From positions 1,736,001 through 1,800,000 of the forward strand of contig NC_135060.1 of the NCBI RefSeq assembly GCF_051014685.1: 64,000 nt of DNA. Reading direction: 5' to 3'. The DNA comes from Ptiloglossa arizonensis. Taxonomy: Eukaryota > Arthropoda > Insecta > Hymenoptera > Colletidae. Position numbers and translations under genes: made by a program. The stretch's first letter is position 1; every line of letters begins with the position of its first letter. Of this stretch, positions 48,487-59,200 are shown in pieces. The notes under the pieces were generated by a model, which was not told where the DNA came from, made no database searches, and saw only the letters and a program-made list of their open reading frames with translations.

Positions 48487-50852
48487 TTCCACCTGTGCGA
48501 ATGTGTAGCATTCGATCTTACCGGAACTGTGCGCTTTTCGAATTCATAGCGGTATACCGCTCAATTGCGGTATAATATCTTTCTTGTTTCGTTTGCGATG
48601 TAATACTATTTGCATTTCCTTTTCTTTTTATATTGGTTGAACCCACCATACACTGAATGCAACTTCTTCGATTCGTTGTCGATATTATGTTAAAAAAGTA
48701 TAAAAAAAAGGAAGGAGAATTCAAGAATTTGTATTTATTGTGCTGAGTACAACCAGTTAGTGTCAAGTATACCAACCAGTGTTTCTCTGCACTAAATAGA
48801 TCATTTTTTTTTTGGCTATTCAGTGTTAAAATTGGTTTACGGTAATTTTGTTGGTCATCACATTTGAATTTGTATAAATACACACACAGACACATGCACA
48901 CATACATACATACATGCATACACAAATATTAACACATTAGAACAATGTTTCTATTATTTGTACAGCAAACGTTGATAATTTTCAAATTCACGCATTTCGT
49001 CTAAAAATGCTTCATAACGGAAACCCCTTTTTCTCTGAAATCACAATCACCACCCGAATTATATTTCACTGATTATCATCCCAGAGACGAGGAATGCCAG
49101 TCACAACGCAACATAGATGATGCATCGTCTCAACAGAACTATTTTTATAGTTAGTAGAAATACAATTCTGCGGGTTGAGTATTGATTTTGTAAACACGAT
49201 AGCGTAGACGGAATTACCGTGTTTCCTACAAGTTATCAGTTACGTCGGTCGAGCAATATATCAGTGTTGCTTCTTTGTTTTTGTAAAATAGAGACAATAA
49301 AGGATATCATTACAGAAAAAAGCAAATAAAAGAGACGAAATAAGAGGAACAATGATTTGATCAGTTATCACGACAATTTGCTAAAATGTATATTGGGTAA
49401 AGAACAAAGACGAGAACAATTTTTTTTCAATCGATAAGATATCGAATAAAATTAATGTATAGTGGTTTATCGTAATGTTTATTTAATCGAAAGATTATTT
49501 AGACAAGTTTTCATTTGTTCGAAATGAAATATTTGTTTAAATTAGTAGGTGATATTTTTGTTGCTCTTGTTATTATTATTGTTATAATTATATAAAAGTT
49601 AACCGCTTTTATTTGGTAATCAAAGTAGTGGATTTTTTCCAAAATATTTTATCCTGCAATTAAAACGAAAGTAAGATGGTACTTTATTTACATTCTACTA
49701 CTAAATAATAACAAATTTAGTAGCTCCTTTATACGCTGTCAATGGAAATATCAAATATTTTCGTTGAACAAATTAAACGATCTTGCTTAATAACGAAAAA
49801 TCTGATTACTTTTAAATATAATTTATCTAACGTTTCCACTATATTTTTTTCAGTGATCTTAAAATACAATTTTTATTCAAAATTATTAATATTAAAAGTC
49901 AATTAGACCTAGAATTTGTGTTACATGTAATTGTAATTTTACATAAAACCTTGATGCATAATATAAATCTCATTTGACATATTAAGTACGACAAAACTAA
50001 ATTAAATAAATAATACATGCAACACAAGGATAACAAAATTTTAATTGTTTATACAATACAAGTTCAAAAACTTTTAAAAATGCAATAATTGGATCATTAA
50101 TATTATACAAAAACTAATAATATATATAGTATTTTTTGCTTGTAAAAGAACAAGTTTACACCTCTTAGGCAAAATTGTAGTCATTCCCATCATTGTCTTT
50201 ATTCGTCGCAAGCGAGAACGATCCTTGCGCGCGAGATTGAATTTCATCTACTAATAAAACTACAAATTTTTATATGTTATTACATATTCATGAAAAAATA
50301 TTTTCCTGATGAAAATAAGTCTAAACACGATCTCATTTGGTCTTCAGTATTTATAAGTATTTTTACAACGTTTCTCGTACACGATTTTCAAGTACACGAA
50401 TGAGAATAATAATTATTAAATTATTTTTTTTTACCATGCCTTTAATTATCTAACCTGTTGTTTGAATGATTTACACCTATCAATACCATACGAAGTTTCT
50501 TGTGTATCAAAGTTTAGTTTGAAAATATTATTTCTTAATTTTATACATAAAACTTATTAGAGAATTGTGGAGTAATAAACCAAAATTTTAATTAAATTAG
50601 AATTTGGAATCATAGCATAGATTTTTTAATTGTTTGTAAATATGTAATAAAATTTATAAATCAATTGGGATTTATTATCAGTTAGGAACTCTGGTATCCG
50701 GTATATTTTGAAATTCATTCGTTGATTGGCCAATCAAAATAATAATATATTTTGAAACTCATTGTCAGTCAAGGGTAACATTTCTCGAACTCGCTTGAAA
50801 TACTCAAATTTTTATTCAATTATAAATTTACTTCGTATAAGACAACATCAAT

Positions 50853-53113
50853 ATGTCGAAAGATCTCAAAAATATTTTTGATTCAACATGTGGTAAGTAA
50901 CAAGTTCTTGATGAAAGATTAGCATTTTATACAAGCGCTTGAATTAAATCGTCGTATTTTGTAATATGCATGCAGAATTTGAGAGACTTACAATAAAAAC
51001 TGCTATTGATAACATTAGACTGAAAAATAAAACAATTTCAAGTGAAACAACATCTTATTTTTTATTGTTAGATTCCTTCTTTATACTAAAAATAATGATG
51101 CATTTTTAACTAAAAATTGTTTAGTATAGACAAAATTATCTGTATTGCTTTAAAATACAAACTATTAAAAATATATCACTCCAGTTGAGTAAAACTACAA
51201 TTTATTCATGTTTATTGTTTTATTCGTTATGTATAATGAGCAATATTCCTTTGCTCATAGAAAGAAAAGAAAAATGCAAAGTACGTTTTAGTTTTGTCAA
51301 AATTCATTCAACATTTACAGAATAACTTACTGTATAAAAAAAGCATAACTTGTTATTATTCCTTGCATATTTTCTAATTAAATGTTAATGAAACTCAATA
51401 TACATTATTGTTCTTTCTCTCACTTATTTGAAAGTAAATAAACTTCCAGCAATCAAAATTTTCAATGTTTAAAATGATTAAATATAGAACCAAAATTGAA
51501 GTACAGTTATTTACATTATTTTATTTTTTTAAACGTTTATTGCCACATAAATAATAAAGCAATATTGTTTTACTTAGGGAAAAAATCACGATGTAAAGTA
51601 AATCTTAACGATGCGAGGTTTATGTCAATTGATGAAGAAATTTTATCAAACTCAGACACAGAAACTTTTTATAATACATATGATATTCAAATGAATAACA
51701 CAAACATCACAGTTGATACATCAATTACAAGTGATATAGAACAAACTGAACATTTCTTAAACTCATTTGAAATTACTGATAGCACTAGTATAGCTTCCTT
51801 ACCAAACGGAAAAGCTTATACAGAACGTTTTTACATTGAAAATGTCGACTTGCCGCAAACATTAAATAATTATCATCTACAAAATGATTTACGGAATCAA
51901 CAAGATACAAACACAATCAAGAGAAATAATCAAATAAATAAACATATTCCTTTAAAGTTACTGCTAAGACGTATGTTTGATGAAATTTTAGGACACCGTA
52001 CTAATTCTAAAAAAGAAATGAATAAAATTCATTCTAATAAAACGTCCATTAGAAAATGCTCTTTCAAAAGTTGCAGTTCATTAAACAGTGAATTTGACAA
52101 TAGATCTAATATAAATAATAAAGATTCAACAACAATATCAATCATGCATATGGATGATTGTAACAAAAATTCAAATGAAGATACTGCTAGTTCATATGTA
52201 CACAATTCTTTTGATTCAGGAAAATATGTAAGTAGATTAACGATTCTTCCTTTGCAAAAATTGAAAAGTAAACAATCCATAGATGCAAACATATTTATTA
52301 CTAATTACATAATTGATATCAAAGATAACACAAATTCTAGTATATATAGTAATATTGATATAACAAACGAAAAATGTTATAGTGGTATGAAAATATTTAG
52401 TAATATTAGTACAAATAATGAAGAATACAATGAAAAGTTAGAAATGATGGGTAAAGAGAGTTTCATAAAAACCACAAGTCATTCAACAGAAACTGAGACT
52501 AACTCTTCATACTCAAGATTCAAAGAATTTGATTATTCGAGTTCGCACGAAGAATTAAGCGATAAAACTGCTTCATCTTGTGGTACCTTGGAAGATTCAT
52601 ATAAATTTGGAGTAAAAAGAACTCTAATGACAAAAAAAAAAAGAAGTCTCTCATTGCCTGAAGAAAATACTGAAGGTTTGCATTTTTACTGTACATTTGA
52701 CATTTTTAATATCGCATATATTATACAAGCAAATTATTTTTTAAAGGTTACAATGGTAAGAGCAGACAGGATTCAAATTGTATAGTATCATCTATAAAAC
52801 CAGTGAGCTATTTAAAAAGTTTTTTCATAAAAATTGCAAATAAAAATATAAGTAAGTAAACTGTACATTTGGCTTTTATTTAGTATTTTAGAGAGTATAG
52901 TTAATCTAAATAATATATTACCTTTTTTATATACATATATATATTTTTTTTCTTCTAATTTTCTGAAAATGATATATTAGTGCAAAGATCAGTCAAGATT
53001 CATTAAAATTTGTTCTTTCCTCATTAGGTAATATGAGAAAAACACCAATACGCCATGTACAAAAACAGAAAATACCATTTATAAGCATTACACCAAGCAC
53101 ACCGTTAATATAA
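50853..53113 (+). CDS. Unrecognised Asn/Ser-rich protein
   Basis: Four exons in phase: 50853-50892, 51578-52675, 52747-52851, 53028-53113; 442 residues. The short first exon encodes MSKDLKNIFDSTCG. The rest is Asn-, Ser- and Thr-rich and mostly disordered, with a basic amphipathic segment in the middle (IPLKLLLRRMFDEILGHRT) and a basic, Ser-containing patch (MTKKKRSLSLPE). The C-terminus is TPIRHVQKQKIPFISITPST then PLI. No signal peptide, membrane segment or known domain seen. The composition suggests a fast-evolving chromosomal, meiotic or germline protein, but that is a guess. It converges with TRAPPC2L (stop codons 526 bases apart). Confidence 0.8.
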
Positions 53114-53639
53114 ATTTTTGCTTATGCCCATATGCTTCTCTAACTTAATTAGATTTATATTTAACAAACAATTAATTTACGATTAAATTTTTTAATTATT
53201 TATCACTAATTTATTTTATTATTTGCAACATCAAGAATAATAAAGAAATCTTGTAAACTATATCCTATGTTATTTTGTAATTATTCAAAACTCTTACAAT
53301 TAGATTAAAGATGTAAGATTTTTGTCAATAAGATTAAGTAAATGTGTAAATAACATTAAACCTACACAGGAATTAAAATGAATAGACTTATAATAATCAT
53401 TATATAATTTAATGTGAAGGCTGTGTAAGCACTGATTATACTTGGTAAAGTTTAATTTCAACAATTATACGATAACCAGTACCCTCTGTATTATATAGCT
53501 ATTAACGAAGAAACTATATAATACCTATTATTTCCATTACTGATAAATCGAAAGACCTAAAAATAGATACGTACAAATCTCATAATGTTAAAATTCCTTA
53601 TACTCCTTATAATAGTTTTACCAATTAATCTATGTGAAC

Positions 53640-54633
53640 TTACTTGGAATTGATTTGATCACCTGGAATGTAAAATGGATTACATACAGCATTAGAATAT
53701 GCAGCATGTAATCTTTTAAAGATCTGCAAAACAAAAAATACTTCATTACATTGGTAAATTATAATTTTAACCACTTAGCTTAGAATCATGTGTTCCAGAA
53801 AAGCAATTTAATGCAGCCCATATTATAGATATACCAGAGACATACGTTGTCTAAAACTTTTGGTATTAGTATTATATATAAACAATTCCTGAATGTTTTA
53901 AAAATAATATACTTGCAAAATTGATAAAATAGTAAACTATATGTCTTTTATCTAATACAACTACAGAATTGTATTTCATTATATTACAAATTATCATAAA
54001 AAAATATTAATATTGTTATGTAATCTGCAGATTGCAGTTTTAAATAGATGCTTATGATTCTTGTGGTTATGGATTAATAGCTAAGCTAAGTGGTTCATGT
54101 CATATTCTCAAAAACATTACCATTTTTACATCATTATCTCGCAATGATATATTTGATGATTGTAATACTATAATAAATTTAATTTTTGTATTTGTGGCAT
54201 AACCATATCTAAAATTCAAAAATGAAACATTTATTATTGTAAATTCTGTTTGTATAAACATTTCCAAAACACAATATATATTATTCATACGTTTTATATT
54301 CTTCGGTAGCATATAATAGCCCTAAATACAGATCCCGTATATCAATTACTGTTTTATTTCCAACATTCAGTTTCTCTTCTATAATATCTATTGACATGTG
54401 AACTTTGCAATGAAACTGTAATGCCAGCGATTCATCTGCACATCTAATGTACTTCGGAGAATTCTGTGTAAAAATATTTAATTTATTAAATGAGTAAATA
54501 TTAAATTTGTATTCGTATTTTAATATTTATTGCTTCTGATAAAAATTCTTAAAATTATATCAATACCCTAACCTCAAAGCAGTAAAAAACATGTACTTAC
54601 ATCTTTACCTATTACAGCAACACAAACTGCCAT
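53640..54633 (-). CDS. TRAPPC2L: Trafficking protein particle complex subunit 2-like protein
   Basis: Four exons on the minus strand: 54601-54633, 54291-54463, 54121-54208, 53640-53723; 125 residues. It is a longin-fold (sedlin-like) subunit of TRAPP tethering complexes at the Golgi. It begins [11 protein letters not shown], with family signatures [20 protein letters not shown] and [13 protein letters not shown] and the conserved [11 protein letters not shown] near the end. It ends at INSK, about 14 residues shorter than vertebrate homologues. The stop lies within AA|GTAAGT, which looks like a donor, so a further short exon is possible; none was found in the 500 bases downstream. Confidence 0.9.
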
Positions 54634-54834
54634 ATTTTTAGATTCTATACTTCAGTGATATTAAAATCTATACCAATTTTTAATAAATAAATTGAAGAAT
54701 TTCAACTTATTTAAAAATTATTAGGTAAATAAATACTCTTTGGACATTGTGCATACAGGTTCTAATGTCACTTTTGACAATCATATTGATGAAATAATCC
54801 TTTAAAAGTTTAATACTTGGTTTTAATTATATAT

Positions 54835-54990
54835 TCATTTCACTTCTTTGAAACAAACACAAAATTCCCTTGTAAAAAATGTGAAAATCATATATTTGGA
54901 AAATGCCTCGTATAAATTTTGGAAAATGTTTCTTGAATTGATACGAAAATGTGCAATTTTGAAAAGGAAAAATGCAAAACTATCGAAGGA
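54835..54990 (+). repeat. Dispersed repeat, copy 2
   Basis: Matches 42511-42670 in the same orientation, with few mismatches. It lies about 200 bp upstream of the TRAPPC2L start codon. Confidence 0.9.
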
Positions 54991-55500
54991 GAATTCATTT
55001 AATTTAATCTCTATGAAAAACGTAAAAAAAATGTATCTATACTAAAAAATCGTTCATTCGTTCAGGAATTTTTAAAGACAATAATTTATATTTAGGTATA
55101 TGTATATGTACCTACATATATGCATGAACCTCTTTATAAATTTGAATAGAATATATTGGATTTTATACTACGTTTAAACGAGCCAATTTTAGGCCAAAGT
55201 TATAACACTACAACTTATATCTTTAATGTGTAGTTTATAGTTCTATTCGAAGTACCGAGTACCAAATTTACGGATCGCAGCTTTTAGATGTATTGGGGGA
55301 AATAAATTTCCCGCTATATTAAAATATGGCGCTATGCAATCCAGATTGCATGAGCTAGTGACTATAAACTACCATAAACGAACATCCAATTTTTTATTGT
55401 TTTATATTAGTACTACAGTGAATCCTAACTCTCTTTACTAGAAAGTTGTTAAATTATTTCAGTTTAATCGAAATGAGATAAGTTTGAATTTAGATACAAG

Positions 55501-55686
55501 TATTGTCCGTCTGCGAGAAAAAGGCTAACGAGTGTTTACATTCTCACTCTATTTATAGTTTAACAGCTCCCTTATCATCACATACATTGTCGCTATTGGC
55601 CAAGAATGGTACAAAGTGTAAAAACTTATAGCTGTAAATTAGTGGGAATAAATACTCGTTAGTCTTTTTTTCGTAGATAGACAGTA
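55501..55686. mobile_element. 186-bp MITE with ~55-bp terminal inverted repeats
   Basis: The left arm (TATTGTCCGTCTGCGAGAAA, AAGGCTAACGAGTGTTTACA) and the reverse complement of the right arm (TACTGTCTATCTACGAAAAA, AAGACTAACGAGTATTTATT) match over some 55 bp. TA at both ends is compatible with a Tc1/mariner target site. About 75 bp of interior, non-coding. It lies about 515 bp upstream of the phosphorylase kinase ATG. Confidence 0.8.
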
Positions 55687-56200
55687 AAAGTTATGCCGCA
55701 ACATTATTCGAAATTTGAAACCCTACAAATGTACTCATATATAAAATGCACAACTTCATGAAAAATTTATAAAGTGTATATACAACCAATTTATTAATTT
55801 TCCACTGCCTAGAGGTATCCCACCACTGGCTGACGATTTACACTTTATAGTTCCTTTCCGATGACATAGAGGTCTATTGTGTTTGACATTCGTTTCACAT
55901 TGTATATGTAGTGTATATGTTTCAATTTTTTTAAATGCCACATATAATGTATATGCAATAAATTTGTATATTTTTCACGTGACAATTTATTTGTAGAAAT
56001 ACTTATTCATATCAAAATAAAAATTTGGAAAGGGCATTATAAAGGTATTTTAAAGAAACAATTTAAACTTAACCCCTAGATACGATGTAGGTATACACTG
56101 CACAATTATAATAGATACACTATCAAATTATGAAAATTTAATGTGTTTTTCATAAAATAGAGCTAATAAAATTTTCAGAATTAATTTAATCGTTTTCAAA

Positions 56201-59200
56201 ATGGGGAGTCGTAGTAATTCTGGTGTTCGTTTGGATTATTATCAACGAATTGTTCATAAAATTATAATGGATCATCAAAATGCAGTCACAGGTCTTTTTC
56301 CTGCAAGTCCTGAAAATAACCATGCTTGGGTTCGTGATAATGTATATTGTATTCTTGCTGTATGGGGCCTTTCAATGGCATATAAAAAGATAGCTGATGC
56401 AGATGAAGATAGAGCAAAAACATATGAACTTGAACAAAGTTGTGTAAAATTAATGAGAGGTTTGTTAATGGCAATGATGCAACAAAAAGAAAAGGTTGAA
56501 AAATTTAAATCCAGTCAAAATCCACATGATGCTTTGCATGCCAAATATAGTTCTGTTAATGGACAAACTGTTGTGGGTGATACAGAATGGGGTCATCTTC
56601 AAATAGATGCTGTTTCTCTTTATCTGTTAGTCCTAGCACAAATGACAGCATCTGGTTTACAAATTGTTTTTAATTTAGATGAGGTATATATACATTGTGT
56701 AATTCTTCTATATTGTGTATAATATAATTTTTAATGTGTTAATTATAAATTTATAATACATCTTCAGGTTGCATTTATTCAAAATTTAGTATTTTATATT
56801 GAATCAGCCTACTGTACTCCTGATTATGGAATTTGGGAAAGAGGTGATAAAACAAATCATGGTTTGCCAGAATTAAATGCCAGCAGTATTGGAATGGCTA
56901 AAGCTGCAATGGAAGCTATGAATGAATTAGACTTGTTTGGTGCAAGAGGTGGTCCTACCTCAGTGATTCATGTATTAGCAGATGAAGCACAAAAATGTCA
57001 AGCAGTTTTGCAATCCATGTTACCACGTGAATCAAACTCAAAAGAATTAGACAGTGGATTATTATCTGTTATAAGTTTTCCAGCATTTGCTGTTGACGAA
57101 CCTAATCTAATTCAATTAACAAGAGATACTATTACTAAAAAACTGCAAGGATGTTATGGATGTAAAAGATTTTTAAGAGATGGATATAAAACACCAAAAG
57201 AAGATCCTAACAGGTGAAGAAAATAATATAAGAACTATTTTAAAATAAAATATTAGTATTTACCCACATGCTTATTATGTTTATAATAGACTCTATTACG
57301 AACCATGGGAATTACGTATGTTCGAAAATATAGAATGTGAATGGCCTTTGTTCTTTTGTTATTTAATTGTGGACTATTGTTTCCAAGGCAACAAAGAAGC
57401 AGTAGCAGAATACACAAAACAGTTGGAAACAATAATGATCAAAACAGATGATGGAGTAAAACTAGTACCCGAATTATATTCAGTGGAACCTGCAAATGTA
57501 TCAGCAGAATATGCTGAACCAGGTAGTCAAAAGCGAATTGCATTAGGTAGATGTCCATTTATGTGGGCTCAGTCTCTTTATATATTAGGAAAACTATTAC
57601 AAGAAGTACGTATATAAATATAAAGAAAATACATATATAGAAATTAGGATTATGTATATGTTTTGCAATACTAGGGTTTCCTTGCTGTGGGAGAATTAGA
57701 TCCATTAAATAGACGTTTATGTAGTGAAAAAAAACCGGACGTTGTAGTACAGGTTGTTATACTAGCAGAAGATGCAGAAATTAGAGAAAAAATTGCTCAA
57801 CATGATATTCATGTACAAACAATTGCAGAAGTTGCACCAATAGAGGTACAACCTGCCAAAGTACTTAGTCATTTATATACTTATTTAGGTATGATTATCA
57901 TAAATGGTGAAATCTTTATAGTTCTTTATTTAGTACCTTTCTATTTCATTTTTTAATGTAAAACATTTGTTTTTAGGTAGAAACAAGAAATTAGGTTTGT
58001 CTGGTCGTAAATCAAGGGATGTAGGAATTTTAAGCACCAGTAAATTATATTCCTTGAACGATAAAATATTTGCATTCACCCCACAGGTAAGTATTCTGAT
58101 ATCATCGAACTGTCTGCTCTTCTATACTTTTATTTCTTTTCTTATGTTGCCTCTTGTTCTTGCATCAAACATTAGTTAACAGACATGACCCGCTTCTACA
58201 TCGCATCGGACTATGAGCTCATGATTGACATATTCAAAGGCGAAATTAATTTCTTGAAGTCTAGCTGGCAGAACATGTTAGGCCGTCCTCTTGTGGTCAT
58301 GCCTCTCAAGAACATTCATTTAGGTACAGTAATTTAATATTTAAAAACCATAATTTTCATCTATGTTACTTTTTCTTGGTTGCATGAGAAGTTACAACAA
58401 TAAAATGTTAATATTCGCTTTAGAGTAACAGAGATAAAGTATATGATTTTTAAATATAGATGTTTTATATTTGGAATTTCATTTCTTATTGAAATTATGT
58501 AAATACATACACTATCCAAAAAACATCTAACATGTCTGCCTGCATGTGTGCATTTGTCTTTGTTACAAATTTTGCTTAGTGGTTATGGAAGGTCTTAATG
58601 TAACTCAGTTAGTTGAAATTAGGGTTTCACCAGCTATTAATTTTCATTACGTGATATTTGAAAATTAATATCATCATATTTGTCATGAGCAAAATCAATT
58701 AATGTCGAAGAATTTCAATGGAAACAAATCAGTTAAAAAGAAAAAACAATTTTGAGGAGAGACCGTTTTCTCTTCAATACACAGTCGAATAGTCTAAAGA
58801 GACAGCTTATGTGTGTGGTGGTGTGCGCGTTTGTTGCATGTCTTAGAACTTTGACGCGGAGGAGTACTACACAACAAATGATGCAGCCCTCCTTGCCAAC
58901 ACTTTTACAACCAACTTGGCCTTCCTCACCATCAACTGGAAGCAAATGCTGGGCAGGCCAACTATAACACTTGTTGCTACTCATAATCATCTAGGTATGC
59001 CACAGGCAGCTTTAGATCATCAGTTAGGACGAAATTTGATCGGAAAATGCTAAAGAGTAGGATAGAATTTTCCTGAAAGTAGTACATCCTGAAAACAACA
59101 TAGAAAACATTGCTTTCTTTGTTCTTATGGAAATGTGAAGATAATTCTGTAATTCTGTACATATATAATTATTATTTCAGATCAAGGAAAAATACCATTG

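Larger units (their letters stand above)
42074..50852. other. Long gene-poor region: probable long 3'UTR and/or lncRNA sequence
   Basis: Nearly 8.8 kb after the stop at 42073 without a supportable coding frame. Many A- and T-runs, GAGA-like purine stretches (46730-46810) and microsatellites. The absence of a following promoter and the purine-rich, stop-dense sequence would fit a very long 3'UTR, as in neural genes, ending anywhere up to about 49300 (AATAAA at about 49297 in GACAATAAAGG). This is a guess; separate lncRNAs are equally possible. Confidence 0.35.
54634..56200. other. Divergent intergenic region between TRAPPC2L and phosphorylase kinase alpha
   Basis: Holds the dispersed repeat copy at 54835-54990 and a TIR element at 55501-55686. 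Promoters of both genes should lie here; a short CpG-containing stretch near 55245-55345 (ATATGGCGCTATG) is the best candidate for the rightward gene. Confidence 0.5.

Noticed and set aside
48304..48492. Open frame giving Ser/Asn homopolymers
   Set aside because: Pure trinucleotide repeat translation.
54848..55045. 65-codon frame over the second repeat copy
   Set aside because: The equivalent frame of the first copy diverges and ends early; treated as a dispersed repeat, not a gene.
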